DNA of 64,000 bases, taken from contig CAWJIH010000009.1 of assembly GCA_963842975.1 (NCBI GenBank), positions 310,001-374,000 of the forward strand. Direction: 5' to 3'. Within the stretch, counting starts at the first letter, position 1. Each line of letters opens with the position of its first letter. Position numbers and translations under genes: made by a program. Below, piece after piece: positions 15,460 to 24,400 of this stretch. This DNA comes from JACJWR01 sp963842975 (GTDB lineage Bacteria; Actinomycetota; Actinomycetes; S36-B12; UBA10799). Under the pieces are notes generated by a model, which did not search any database, was not told the origin of the DNA, and saw nothing but the letters and a program-made list of their open reading frames with translations.

Positions 15460-17106
15460 GTGTTGGACACCGACTTCGCGCAGATCGCCGCCATCCTGGT
15501 GTTGGCGGTCGCTGCCGGGTCGCTGGCCAAATTGCTCCGGCAGCCGGTCATCGTCTCCTACATCGTCGTAGGCATCCTGGTCGGACCCGCACTGCTGGGG
15601 CTGGTCGAGTCCAACGAAGCGGTGGAGATCCTCGCCGAGGTTGGCATCGCCATCCTGCTCTTCCTCGTCGGCCTCAAACTCGACATTCACCTGATCCGAG
15701 CCACCGGTCTGGTGGCGACCTTAACCGGCGTGGGGCAGGTGCTGTTCACCTCGGTCGTGGGCTACCTCATCCTGCTGGCACTCGGTTTCGAGTCTCTCCC
15801 AGCGCTATACATCGCTGTTGCACTGACGTTCTCGTCCACGATCATCATTGTCAAACTGCTGTCGGACAAGCACGAAATTGATCAGTTACACGGCCGGATT
15901 GCAGTCGGCTTTCTGATCGTTCAGGACCTGCTTGTGATCGTCGCGATGATCGTGGTGGTGGCAATCTCCACACCGGCGGGTGCGGACAGCGGCACCAGTA
16001 TGGTGACGATTGTCGGGGGTGGAGTCTCCTTTCTGGTGATTGTTGGGCTGCTCGCCAAGTTCGTGTTGCCGCCACTGTTGGGTTGGATGGCGCGGTCGCA
16101 GGAGTTGACGCTGCTGTTCGGCGTGGCTTGGGCACTGGCCCTCGCCGCCGTGACCTACCAACTTGGCCTGAGCATGGAGGTGGGAGCGTTTGTGGCCGGT
16201 GTGGCGCTGGCCTCCACCCCCTACCGGGAGAGTCTCGGTGCCCGTTTGGTGAGTCTGCGCGACTTGATGATCCTGTTCTTCTTCATCGAACTCGGCGCCG
16301 CAATGACCTTCACCGACGCCTTCGATCAGATCGGTCCGGCGATCCTGCTCTCGCTGTTCGTACTCATTGGCAACCCGATCATCGTGCTCATCATCATGGG
16401 CATGATGGGCTACCCGAAGAAGGTGTCCTTCAAGGCTGGACTCGCGGTCGCCCAGATCAGTGAGTTCTCCTTCATCCTGATCGCGCTGGCCTATTCGCTG
16501 GGGCAGGTCACCGAGGATGTCCTCGGGTTGGTGACTGCGGTTGGGGTCGTGACCATCACCCTGTCCACCTACCTGATCCTCTACTCCGATGAGATCTACC
16601 AGCGAATCGCTCCGGCGCTGACGGTCTTCGAACGCAAGACCGTCACTAGGGGCCTCGACGATGCTCGTGAGACTCAGCCCTACGACGCCATCGTGGTGGG
16701 TGCGGGTCGCTTGGGGCGCCAGATCATTGAGGGGCTGACGTCTGCGGGAGCGAAACTGCTGGTGGTGGACTTCGACCCGCGCGCGCTCAAACGAGTCAAG
16801 CAATACGGCGTGGACACCCTCTACGGCAATGTGGACGAGCCCGAATTCGCAAAGTCATTGCCGCTCCACGAGGCCTCCAGCGTGGTGTGCGCGGTCGCGG
16901 TGCCGACAACCAATCTGCTGTTGCAGCAGTCGATCCGGAGGGTCGGATTCGACGGTAGCGTGTGGCTGACTGCCCTTGATAGCCGCACGGTCGACCGGCT
17001 TGACAAGGGCCCAGGTGTGACCATCGTGCAGCCGTTCCAACTCGCCGCCGACACCCTGGTGCGGGAGTTGACCGACGAATACAAGCTGTCGCGCGGTGGA
17101 GATTGA
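15460..17106 (+). CDS. CPA2-family cation:proton antiporter with TrkA-N domain
   Basis: Membrane K+ or Na+/H+ antiporter of 548 residues, KefB/KefC type. Residues 1 to about 385 hold roughly a dozen hydrophobic helices with the family pattern near GILVGPALLGL, TFSSTIIIVKLLSDK and FIELGAAM. From about 405 a cytosolic Rossmann domain begins (YDAIVVGAGRLGRQIIEGL), the TrkA-N/RCK fold that senses NAD(H) or nucleotides. No ancillary KefF or KefG gene is nearby. The ion is not determined by sequence. Confidence 0.92.
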   Translation: MLDTDFAQIAAILVLAVAAGSLAKLLRQPVIVSYIVVGILVGPALLGLVESNEAVEILAEVGIAILLFLVGLKLDIHLIRATGLVATLTGVGQVLFTSVVGYLILLALGFESLPALYIAVALTFSSTIIIVKLLSDKHEIDQLHGRIAVGFLIVQDLLVIVAMIVVVAISTPAGADSGTSMVTIVGGGVSFLVIVGLLAKFVLPPLLGWMARSQELTLLFGVAWALALAAVTYQLGLSMEVGAFVAGVALASTPYRESLGARLVSLRDLMILFFFIELGAAMTFTDAFDQIGPAILLSLFVLIGNPIIVLIIMGMMGYPKKVSFKAGLAVAQISEFSFILIALAYSLGQVTEDVLGLVTAVGVVTITLSTYLILYSDEIYQRIAPALTVFERKTVTRGLDDARETQPYDAIVVGAGRLGRQIIEGLTSAGAKLLVVDFDPRALKRVKQYGVDTLYGNVDEPEFAKSLPLHEASSVVCAVAVPTTNLLLQQSIRRVGFDGSVWLTALDSRTVDRLDKGPGVTIVQPFQLAADTLVRELTDEYKLSRGGD

Positions 17107-17243
17107 CCGACTCAGTGGTAGGAGCGAGCCACCGGTCCCGCGACTTGTCGGTGCGGACGACTGTGGAGTTGCCATCCGGGGCACACTGAAGATACGACTG
17201 GTGCTCTGCGTCGGCCAAGGCGCCACCACGGGCCAACCTCGGG

Positions 17244-17702
17244 GTGGAAGATCCGGCAGTGAAGCCGCGGATCGGCTTCACCTTGGTGCCGGAACCAGAG
17301 TTGAGCCGACTGCACCGGACCACCCTGCGCTCGGCCCTGGGGCTTGGGCTCGGCGCATTTGCTGTGTCCTGGACCGGCCGCCACAACGAGGTGTGGATGC
17401 TCATGACCCTGATCGCGCTTGTGCCGCCGGCGATGCCGCTCACGATCGACCGGGTTCTGCAGCGTTTGGCGGGCGCTGTCGCGATGGTGGTGCTCACGGT
17501 GGTCGACGCTGTGGTGCCTGTGGTGCCTGTGGTGCCTGTGGTGCCTGTGGTGCCTGTGCGATTCCTTGCCTTGGCGCCGGGGATAGTCCTGACGGAGGCG
17601 TACATGAAGCGTTCTTACGTCCTGTCCGTGCTGGACATCACGGTCTCATCCTGCATGCGCGTCATGCCTCGACGGCTGCAACCCGGGCGCGCCGCACGAT
17701 AG
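17244..17702 (+). pseudogene. Remnant of a membrane protein, possibly FUSC-like, with a VVP repeat
   Basis: An open frame of 152 residues with two or three hydrophobic stretches. The start (RTTLRSALGLGLGAFAV, then WMLMTLIALVPP) loosely recalls the first helices of fusaric-acid-resistance/FUSC exporters, which are usually at least twice as long. The middle has five Val-Val-Pro units from a 9-base tandem repeat, and the C-terminal part is not typical. No Shine-Dalgarno precedes the GTG. I read it as a decayed gene fragment; it could instead be a short orphan. The 137 bases before it show no gene. Confidence 0.35.
17511..17555 (+). repeat. 9-bp tandem repeat, five copies of GTGGTGCCT
   Basis: Five perfect copies followed by a partial one (GTG). 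In the + frame it encodes Val-Val-Pro repeats. Because the unit is a multiple of three, copy-number change would not shift the frame. Confidence 0.95.
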
Positions 17703-17796
17703 GTTCATGATCAAGCGTTGACCTGCACTTTGTCGTCCCGGGGATGTTTCGTGGGCAGCTGCAGCTTTGCCGTCACATTCGGAGGGGAGACACCAC

Positions 17797-19512
17797 ATGG
17801 CCCAGATGATTCCGCCGGTGCTCGAAGGGTCTGCGCCACCAGGTGAGGTGGCGTTGTTCGATGCCCTCGCCAGCGCACCTGGGACCCAGGACTGGATCGT
17901 GTTGCACGGTTTGCGTTTGTCCACCCACCCAACCCAGGAACGTGGCGAGGCAGACTTCGTGGTCGTCGCACCCGGGCACGGGGTGCTGGTGATTGAGGTG
18001 AAGTCGCACAAGTCGGTGGGTCGCGATGCCCAGGGTCGGTGGCTGCTGGGCCGTAGTAGGGCCACCACCCGGAGTCCCTTCGCCCAAGCCGACACTGAGA
18101 AGTTCGCCATCGTGTCGTACCTGAGCAAGAAGATGGGACTCACCTCTACCCACGTCGAATCGTGTGTCTGGTTCACCCATGCGCCGGCCCGGCGGGAATT
18201 CGTCGGGTGCATCGAATGGGAACCGTGGCAATTGCTGGACTCGCAGGATCTGGTTGATGTGGCGGCGAGGGTGATTCACGTGCTGTCGGCGGGACGCGCA
18301 CACCGGGCAGCTGCTGGCCACGATTGGCCCGATGTGGTGGGTCCGGACGGCGCGACGGCGCGACGGATTGTGTCTGAGCTGAAGCCCGCGATGCATGCCG
18401 AAGTTCGGCCAGCAGACTTGCGCAAGGCCCGGGCCGAAGAGTTGGTCCGGCTCCTCGAGGACCAATTGTTGGTACTCGATTCGCTCGCCGGCAACGATCG
18501 CATGCTCGTCACCGGGCCCGCCGGATGCGGCAAGACCTTCCTTGCGTTGGAGGCGGCTCGGCTGGAATCAGAGGCGGGCAAGCAGGGTCTGCTGGTCTGC
18601 TACAACCACGCGATCGGGGAGTACCTCAAGGTCGAGGTCACGGGTATTCCCGGGCTTTCCGTGACCACAATCCACGAACTCATGCTGGACGCTGCCGGTG
18701 CCGATCCCGTAGCCCTGAATGATCGGAGGTTCTGGGAGGAAGTGCTCCCCTGGCGAGCGTGGGAATCATTGGCCGACAAGCCGCGGCCGGCAGTTGATTA
18801 CCTGATTGTGGACGAGGTCCAGGACATCTGCCGACGCAACTACCTCGATGTGTTGGATCTCGTGGTCAAAGGTGGCCTACGTGGGGGCAGGTGCCTGTTT
18901 TTCGGAGACTTCGACGAGCAAATGTTGTACTCCGAATCGGAGCGGGCGTTGCTCGACGACGTCGCCGGCCCACTTACGGTCTTCCGGCAACGGATCAACT
19001 GCAGAAACACCCCGGGTATCGCGCGAGTGGCCGAGAGCCTTGCTGATGATCCGGAACCCTACGCCCGCTTCCGGCGCAGTGACGACGGAGCGGTGCCGCG
19101 GATCCTGACCTACGAATCGCAGGCCCACCAACAGGAGTTGCTGCTTGAGTGCATCGGCCAATTGCGTGAGGAGGGTTTTGAACTTCACGAGATCGTGGTG
19201 TTGAGTCGCTACCGAGATGCTGCCGCGGCAGCTACGACCGAAGACCCGTGGCTACGCGAACGGTTGCTGGATGTGCGGCGGGGAGGGGCAGTCACGAAGG
19301 GCCGAATCCGGTATTCGACGATCCACTCTTTCAAGGGGCTCGAAGCACCCGCTGTCATCCTCACTGACATCACCGAATCAAGCCGCGGGCCGTACTTCGA
19401 TCTGCTCAACGTTGGCATCACGCGGGCGCGTGATCGGCTCGTGGTGCTGGGGAGCCCAGAGGGTTTCCGGCAGCATGGGATGGTGGCGACACCTTGGTCG
19501 GACGGATCGTGA
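17797..19512 (+). CDS. NERD-domain / SF1 helicase fusion protein
   Basis: Protein of 571 residues joining an N-terminal nuclease-related domain (NERD) to a UvrD-like superfamily 1 helicase. The NERD part has the PD-(D/E)xK-like pattern Glu51, Asp53 and ExK at 67-69 (VIEVKSH). The helicase has Walker A TGPAGCGKT near 240, VDEVQD near 336, a QRINCRNTPGI segment and a C-terminal IHSFKGLEAPAVIL and NVGITRARDRLVVLG. An unusually strong GGAGGGGAG before ATG 17797 sets the start. It is not in an operon. DNA repair or phage defence are both possible; nothing here decides. Confidence 0.85.
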   Translation: MAQMIPPVLEGSAPPGEVALFDALASAPGTQDWIVLHGLRLSTHPTQERGEADFVVVAPGHGVLVIEVKSHKSVGRDAQGRWLLGRSRATTRSPFAQADTEKFAIVSYLSKKMGLTSTHVESCVWFTHAPARREFVGCIEWEPWQLLDSQDLVDVAARVIHVLSAGRAHRAAAGHDWPDVVGPDGATARRIVSELKPAMHAEVRPADLRKARAEELVRLLEDQLLVLDSLAGNDRMLVTGPAGCGKTFLALEAARLESEAGKQGLLVCYNHAIGEYLKVEVTGIPGLSVTTIHELMLDAAGADPVALNDRRFWEEVLPWRAWESLADKPRPAVDYLIVDEVQDICRRNYLDVLDLVVKGGLRGGRCLFFGDFDEQMLYSESERALLDDVAGPLTVFRQRINCRNTPGIARVAESLADDPEPYARFRRSDDGAVPRILTYESQAHQQELLLECIGQLREEGFELHEIVVLSRYRDAAAAATTEDPWLRERLLDVRRGGAVTKGRIRYSTIHSFKGLEAPAVILTDITESSRGPYFDLLNVGITRARDRLVVLGSPEGFRQHGMVATPWSDGS

Positions 19513-19572
19513 CATCAAGCCGCGTGGGTAGGGCATGCTAGGACCGGTGGAGCCGACTACAGAAGGTGCGAG

Positions 19573-20067
19573 ATGACTGACTCAGCAAGCGATCCCGGCC
19601 AGCGTGGTTCGATGCGGGCCGGTACCCGTGATCGGGATGCGACAGCCCAGATGCTGCAGGAGGCCTACGCGGAAGGCCGGTTGACTTCGGATGAGCACGA
19701 CGAGCGGCTTTCGCGCTGCTATTCGGCGGTAACGATGGCGGACCTGGCCGCGCTGACGGCTGATTTGCCGGATTCGGCGCCGGCTGGCTCGACACCGGTG
19801 ACCCCTGGTGCTTCCGATCGTTCGGTTCCTGCGCCGCAACCCGCGGGATCGTCCGCCGCGCCGACCTCAACGGGGTCAGTGATGAGCAGGTCGGGCTCGC
19901 AGAAAAGCGTACGGAACATCTGGATTGGCTGGCTTGCGCTGTCTGCGTTCATGGTTTTCGTCTGGGCTTTCTCCGGGATGGGTGGCTTCTGGCCCGTCTG
20001 GGTGATCGTGCCAACCGGAATCGGTGCCTTCGTGACAACCTTCACCCGGGGCGACCGGAGCGGTTGA
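19573..20067 (+). CDS. DUF1707 protein with C-terminal membrane segments
   Basis: Membrane protein of 164 residues. The N-terminal domain (MRAGTRDRDATAQMLQEAYAEGRLTSDEHDERL as a region at about 14-46) is the actinobacterial DUF1707 motif, often found in envelope-stress or SHOCT-like proteins. A Pro/Ser-rich linker follows, then two closely spaced hydrophobic helices (WIGWLALSAFMVFVWAF and FWPVWVIVPTGIGAFV). AGAAGG lies before the ATG. The molecular function is unknown. Confidence 0.85.
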   Translation: MTDSASDPGQRGSMRAGTRDRDATAQMLQEAYAEGRLTSDEHDERLSRCYSAVTMADLAALTADLPDSAPAGSTPVTPGASDRSVPAPQPAGSSAAPTSTGSVMSRSGSQKSVRNIWIGWLALSAFMVFVWAFSGMGGFWPVWVIVPTGIGAFVTTFTRGDRSG

Positions 20068-20139
20068 CAGCGACTCCGGGGTGCACAGATCCCGGGTGGC
20101 ACTTGTGATCTTGCTGTGTGCCGTGGAGGCGTTGGCGGA

Positions 20140-21150
20140 TCAGCAGATGGCGCGGCGGAGGGTCTCGACCAAAGACTGGTGTAAACCTTGGAGTGACTCG
20201 GCAGACTCGGGCGCGAACTTATTGGCGGCGTGATACATGCCGGGCACCACGAGGAGTTCGACGTCCCCGCCTGCAGCGGCCAGTCGGTTTGCGTAGTCGA
20301 CGTCCTCCTCGTAGAAGAGGTCGAGGTCGCCGACGCCGATCCAGGCTGGCGGCAGTCCCGCCAGGTTGTCACAGCGGCCGGGTACCGCCCATGGCCGAAG
20401 GTCGCGATGCCCGGGCGGCCCGCCGAGGTAACTGCGCCACGCGAATCGATTCGACCTGGCTGTCCACACCAGTCGGCCGCGGCCCTGGTCATCGGCCCGT
20501 AGCACAGTTCGGTCGTCCAGCATGGGGTACACCAGTACCTGCGCGGCCAGCGGCAGTTGCGCGCCATCCCGGTTGCGCTGAGCTAACGAAGCCGCCAAAC
20601 CACCACCGGCGCTGATACCGAGTAGGGCGATCCGGTTGCGGTCGATTCCCAGCTCAATGGCGTCGGTGTGCAGCCATTTGAGTGCTGCGAGGCAATCGTC
20701 CAGTGCGGCCGGGAACGGGTGCTCCGGTGCCAGCCGGTAGCGGGGAAGCGCCACAATGGCACCAAGTTCGCGGGCCAGAGTTCCGGCCGCTGCGAGCTCG
20801 GATTCAGGCGCCCCCATCACGAAACCGCCGCCATGCATCCAGAGCACCGCGCCGGTCGGCCCCCGTCGATTCGTCGGCTCCACGGTTATCACGTCAAGCA
20901 CATCTTGGGCATCGGGGCCGGGCACCATCCGATGGGCCACATGAACGCCATTGAGGTCCGGCTTTGAGGGTTCCTTCGCTCGCCGTGCCAGGGCAAGGGA
21001 CAACTGGCCGCCGACGGAGACCGGTACCCACAGTGCCGGGCTGCGCAGGTCCTGGGCTACTGGTGCCAGCGCACTCGCTCGACGGCGTGCAGCCCAACCG
21101 AGGGCGACCGCTGTTGCGGTTGCTGCTGCAACGGCGAAGGCTCTTCTCAT
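20140..21150 (-). CDS. Alpha/beta-hydrolase, HSL-family esterase
   Basis: Esterase or lipase of 336 residues of the hormone-sensitive-lipase family. It has the oxyanion motif MHGGGFV, the nucleophile elbow GISAGGG, Asp in GVGDLDLFYEED and His in PGMYHAAN. The first 20 residues are hydrophobic after two arginines, suggesting a signal anchor. A short CGGAG precedes the ATG. M. tuberculosis LipV/LipH-type enzymes are comparable. The substrate is unknown. Confidence 0.9.
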   Translation of the reverse strand: MRRAFAVAAATATAVALGWAARRRASALAPVAQDLRSPALWVPVSVGGQLSLALARRAKEPSKPDLNGVHVAHRMVPGPDAQDVLDVITVEPTNRRGPTGAVLWMHGGGFVMGAPESELAAAGTLARELGAIVALPRYRLAPEHPFPAALDDCLAALKWLHTDAIELGIDRNRIALLGISAGGGLAASLAQRNRDGAQLPLAAQVLVYPMLDDRTVLRADDQGRGRLVWTARSNRFAWRSYLGGPPGHRDLRPWAVPGRCDNLAGLPPAWIGVGDLDLFYEEDVDYANRLAAAGGDVELLVVPGMYHAANKFAPESAESLQGLHQSLVETLRRAIC

Positions 21151-21361
21151 GTGGGCTCCGTCTCTCGTGCGCCGATGCGCTCAGGCTAGTGCGCCTGCTG
21201 CGGTTTGTTCGGATGAGATAGCCGGTCGTGGGACACCGGCTTCGATCCGGCCAGCGTCGAAACGACGTGGTGCGTGCCGGCAACAACCACTCCCGCGGCA
21301 GCGGGCCTGCGGACGGGATCGCCTGGCGCGGAGTCTGCGTCTCTGGATCAGGACTCCGGCG

Positions 21362-21367
21362 TAGGGT
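21362..21367 (+). promoter_or_regulatory. TAGGGT, possible -10 for the 21391 lipoprotein gene
   Basis: TANNNT hexamer placing the transcript start near 21374, just ahead of the GGGAGG Shine-Dalgarno at 21377-21382. The -35 side is not obvious. Confidence 0.35.
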
Positions 21368-21390
21368 CTCACGTGAGGGAGGTGGTTGAG

Positions 21391-22644
21391 ATGTCTGGAT
21401 CAAGGCATATGGCCGTGGCAGCTTTGGCGTGTGTAGGAGCCCTCACCCTCGGCGGTTGCGGGGGTGACTCGCCTAGCGACACCGACGAGTCGGACGCCGC
21501 AGGACTGGTCACGGAGTCCTGGGTGACGATCGATGACGTGAGCGCAGACCTGGCGCCTCGGTTGGAGCAGGACTACGGACAAGCCCAGTTGCTGTGCGGA
21601 TTGACGGACATCTCCGGCGGCGGTTTCGCCGCCGGCCCACTGCGTGAAGGCAACGCCATGGGATGCACCTACATCAGCGACCAGCAATCGATCGAGACCG
21701 ACCAAGGTGCGGTCTGGCTGGATCTCCTGGTGCTCATGGTGTCCGACAATTCGTACGCATACGCGGTCACGAGCGGTGCCGGGGAAGCGGCGGCAGCGCA
21801 GGGGCTGCCGCGGATCAACGAGACGGTGCCGGAGTGGCTCTACCGCGACGGGCTCAGCTGCGAGCAGCTAGGCGCGCCGCTCAGCGTCGAGACCGTGCCC
21901 GGACCGGACTTCGCCCAGGCTGCCGGGACGAACCTCGCCGGCGACGACGGCTTGTCGTATCCCGAGCTTGTGTACTACTGGTTCGACGCTGGCAGGCCCG
22001 CCGACCTCGATCCCTCCGGGGAAGGCCGGCCGTGTAGCCAGGTGTACCCAGCAGAGGCGGTCGAGGGCTTCTTCGGCAGCGCAGTGGAGGTTGCCGGTTC
22101 CGCAGCAAGCGTGGAATGGACGGATCCGCTGATCACCACGAACGCCATTCGATCCGAACTGGCCGCTGCCGCCACGCTGCCGGAGAAGGCGACCCAGGTT
22201 GACTGCTCGCTCGTTGGTCCGGTCGCCCGAGGCAGCGTGTTCACGTGTGCGCCCAGGCTGAATCGGGAGCCAGATTCGCGGGTGGTGGCGGTTGTCCGAG
22301 CCGATGGCGGGTTCCTGGTGGGCCCGTCCTTGGCGGAGTCCGCCGCCGCGAATGAACCGCCAGTGTGGGCGTACGCGGCTGGGTTGTCCTGCGAGCAGAT
22401 TCGGCAACCGGTCACGGCAGACACCTTCAGCGCAAATACCGGACTCAGCTTTGAGGATGCGATCGTCCAGACACCTGCCCTGCTCGAGCAGGGCCTGAGC
22501 TACCTCAACGCTGTGCTGTATTCCTTCACCACGAAGGATGCGACGATGATCCAGTTCGATGCGCAGGGGTGGCCTTGTACCGAGGTCTACCCAGCTGATC
22601 AGGTGGCACAGGTTCAGGGTCAAGTGCAGAACGTCAGTGAGTGA
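21391..22644 (+). CDS. Putative lipoprotein with internal sequence duplication
   Basis: Secreted lipoprotein of 417 residues; I do not recognise the family. Signal peptide and lipobox LGGC (Cys at 23) are followed by an acidic linker. About 60-140 holds a Cys-bearing module (LLCGLTD, AMGCTYI) that loosely resembles DUF3558-type lipoproteins. Two copies of a roughly 75-residue module follow, each running from GLSCEQ through a GLSY segment to PC(S/T)(Q/E)VYPA, separated by a DUF4333-like stretch (QVDCSLVGPVARGSVFTC). Cysteines are paired, consistent with an extracytoplasmic protein. GGGAGG eight bases before the ATG fixes the start. Confidence 0.8.
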   Translation: MSGSRHMAVAALACVGALTLGGCGGDSPSDTDESDAAGLVTESWVTIDDVSADLAPRLEQDYGQAQLLCGLTDISGGGFAAGPLREGNAMGCTYISDQQSIETDQGAVWLDLLVLMVSDNSYAYAVTSGAGEAAAAQGLPRINETVPEWLYRDGLSCEQLGAPLSVETVPGPDFAQAAGTNLAGDDGLSYPELVYYWFDAGRPADLDPSGEGRPCSQVYPAEAVEGFFGSAVEVAGSAASVEWTDPLITTNAIRSELAAAATLPEKATQVDCSLVGPVARGSVFTCAPRLNREPDSRVVAVVRADGGFLVGPSLAESAAANEPPVWAYAAGLSCEQIRQPVTADTFSANTGLSFEDAIVQTPALLEQGLSYLNAVLYSFTTKDATMIQFDAQGWPCTEVYPADQVAQVQGQVQNVSE

Positions 22645-22742
22645 TCACGACTTCTTGGTGCGTCGGTTGCCGTTTCGGCGGGTGCCGCTGGCTTCCGTTT
22701 CGGCGGCTGCGGCCGGCTGGTGGTTGCTGTAGTTGCGGCAGT

Positions 22743-23102
22743 TCAGGCGGATTCCTGGGTTGCCTCGAACTGCTTGCGACGCCACGGCAGCATGCCGTCG
22801 ATCTCCACATCGAGGGAGAAACTGAGAAGCGTCCGGACTAGCACTAGCAGCCCCAGGATCAGCACGTTCTCCAGAGTCGTCGCGATGCTCACGGTCTTGA
22901 CGATGTCGGCTGCCACGAGGACTTCCAAACCTAGAAGCAGTGCGCGTCCGAAGTTGCGTCGGATACCGCTGTAGACATTGGCGCCGCTGGTGTGATCGCG
23001 GAAGGCTCGGTAGGCAGCCCAAAGGGCGCCGACGACCAGGATCGCGACCCCAACGAGTTCGAAGGTTGTCGCAATCAGTTCCATCACTCGGGTGAACTCC
23101 AT
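22743..23102 (-). CDS. DUF1622 family membrane protein
   Basis: Integral membrane protein of 119 residues with three predicted helices. The conserved DUF1622 signature is visible: an Arg and FGRALLLGLEVLVAADIVKT in the second helix, then LGLLVLVRTLLSFSLDVEI. The function of the family is unknown. It stands alone; the next gene downstream on this strand is the esterase, across the convergent lipoprotein gene. Confidence 0.88.
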   Translation of the reverse strand: MEFTRVMELIATTFELVGVAILVVGALWAAYRAFRDHTSGANVYSGIRRNFGRALLLGLEVLVAADIVKTVSIATTLENVLILGLLVLVRTLLSFSLDVEIDGMLPWRRKQFEATQESA

Positions 23103-23224
23103 CGCCGGCCTCTCTCAACGGGTCCTGCGTGACCACTCCCATGCACGTTCCGTTCAAGGTACTGCGCGGGGGAGGGAAACCGTGGGGAGTTGCCAGGGTT
23201 GCGGCCGGATTGGGTTCCGCCGGT

Positions 23225-23420
23225 GACTGCGGGCCGTGTTGATCACTCCGGGGCCGACTGGGGTCCGTGTTGATCTCTGTGGTGTGCGAGTGCGGGTCTG
23301 GGTCGGGTTTTAGGCCTGTTTTGGGTGCTGAAACCCGACCGGGGTCCGTGTTGATCACTCCGAACCCGACTGGGGTCCGTGTTGATCTCTCCCCGAACCC
23401 GACTGCGGGCCGTGTTGATC
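23225..23420 (+). repeat. Repeat array A: five 20-bp cores, mostly 31-33 bp apart
   Basis: Cores with consensus GACTGSGGNCCGTGTTGATC begin at 23225, 23256, 23337, 23368 and 23401. Three of the four spacings are 31, 31 and 33 bases; the fourth (81) holds about 50 bases of unrelated sequence. The 360-base gap between the DUF1622 gene and dapD (23103-23462) contains nothing else that I recognise. The same core occurs at 37739-38013. Confidence 0.9.
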
Positions 23421-23462
23421 TCCCCGGAGCCACCCCGGACCCAGCCAAGCCCCCGACAACCG

Positions 23463-24395
23463 CTAGTCGTTCGCGTGCAACCCGGCGTTCAGCCCACCCC
23501 AGTGCCCAGTTCGCGCCACTGCTTCAAGCGCGCCAGTCACCGAGTTACGACGAAACAGTAGATCCGGCTCCCCGGAGAGTTCCCGACCCTTCACCACCGA
23601 CCCGTCCGGCAGCGTCACCTTGGACCCGGCGGTGATGTAGCACCCGGCCTCCACCACGGATCGATCCCCAAGGCTGATCCCGATACCGGCATTCGCCCCG
23701 ATCAGGCACCCCTCGCCGACCCGGATCACCTCGGTGCCCCCACCGGACAGGGTGCCCATGATGCTCGCTCCGCCACCTACGTCGGACCCGTCGCCCACCA
23801 CGACACCGGCCGAGATCCGGCCCTCCACCATTGACGCGCCGAGAGTCCCAGCGTTGAAGTTGCAGAAACCCTCGTGCATCACGGTGGTGCCCTCGGCCAG
23901 GTGAGCCCCGAGCCGGACGCGGTCGGCGTCGGCGATTCGAACCCCGGAGGGAACTACGTAGTCGACCATGCGGGGGAACTTGTCGACTCCCAGGACTACT
24001 AACGGGGTGCCATGTGCTCTGGCCCGAACTTGGGCCGAGGCGAGTTCGCTGATCGCCACTGGCCCCGAGGTGGTCCACGCCACGTTGGGCAGTAGGCCAA
24101 AAACCCCGTCCATGTTGATGGTTCGAGGGCGCACGAGGCGATGGCTGAGCAAGTGCAGTCGCAGGTACACGTCGGCCGCATCGGTGGCTGGTGTGGAGAG
24201 ATCGTCGATCACGGTCACGACGGTGGCCGTGCGGGTCCCTCGCACGGAGTTGCTGTCGATGCAGCGTTCCAGCCCCTCGACGTCGGCAGGCTCGGCTGAC
24301 AGCGTCGGCTGTGGGTACCAGACGTCCAGCAACGACTCACCAGAGTAGGTGGCCAGGCCGATGCCTGAGGCGGGGGAGTTCAGCAGGTCAGTCAC
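23463..24395 (-). CDS. dapD: Tetrahydrodipicolinate N-succinyltransferase
   Basis: Transfers succinyl from succinyl-CoA to tetrahydrodipicolinate, committing flux to the succinylase branch of lysine and meso-DAP synthesis. The 310-residue protein is the actinobacterial form: an N-terminal domain followed by a left-handed beta-helix of hexapeptide repeats (VVVGDGSDVGGGASIMGTL, then CLIGANAGIGISLGDRSVV), and the FNAGTLGASMVEGRIS active-site region. The start is GTG, six bases after TACGGT. It is divergent from dapE with only 18 bases between, an order shared with M. tuberculosis (Rv1201c/Rv1202). Confidence 0.94.
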   Translation of the reverse strand: MTDLLNSPASGIGLATYSGESLLDVWYPQPTLSAEPADVEGLERCIDSNSVRGTRTATVVTVIDDLSTPATDAADVYLRLHLLSHRLVRPRTINMDGVFGLLPNVAWTTSGPVAISELASAQVRARAHGTPLVVLGVDKFPRMVDYVVPSGVRIADADRVRLGAHLAEGTTVMHEGFCNFNAGTLGASMVEGRISAGVVVGDGSDVGGGASIMGTLSGGGTEVIRVGEGCLIGANAGIGISLGDRSVVEAGCYITAGSKVTLPDGSVVKGRELSGEPDLLFRRNSVTGALEAVARTGHWGGLNAGLHAND

Positions 24396-24400
24396 CCCGC

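Noticed and set aside
22645..22742. Protein-like C-terminus ending TRRNGNRRTKKS on the minus strand
   Set aside because: The frame has no start codon before it meets the DUF1622 gene and no family match. It could be a lost 3' extension of that gene, but the evidence is too thin.
23225..23420. CRISPR array
   Set aside because: The cores are regularly spaced, but the 11-13 base intervals are too short and too similar to one another to be spacers, the cores vary, and no cas gene is in the window.
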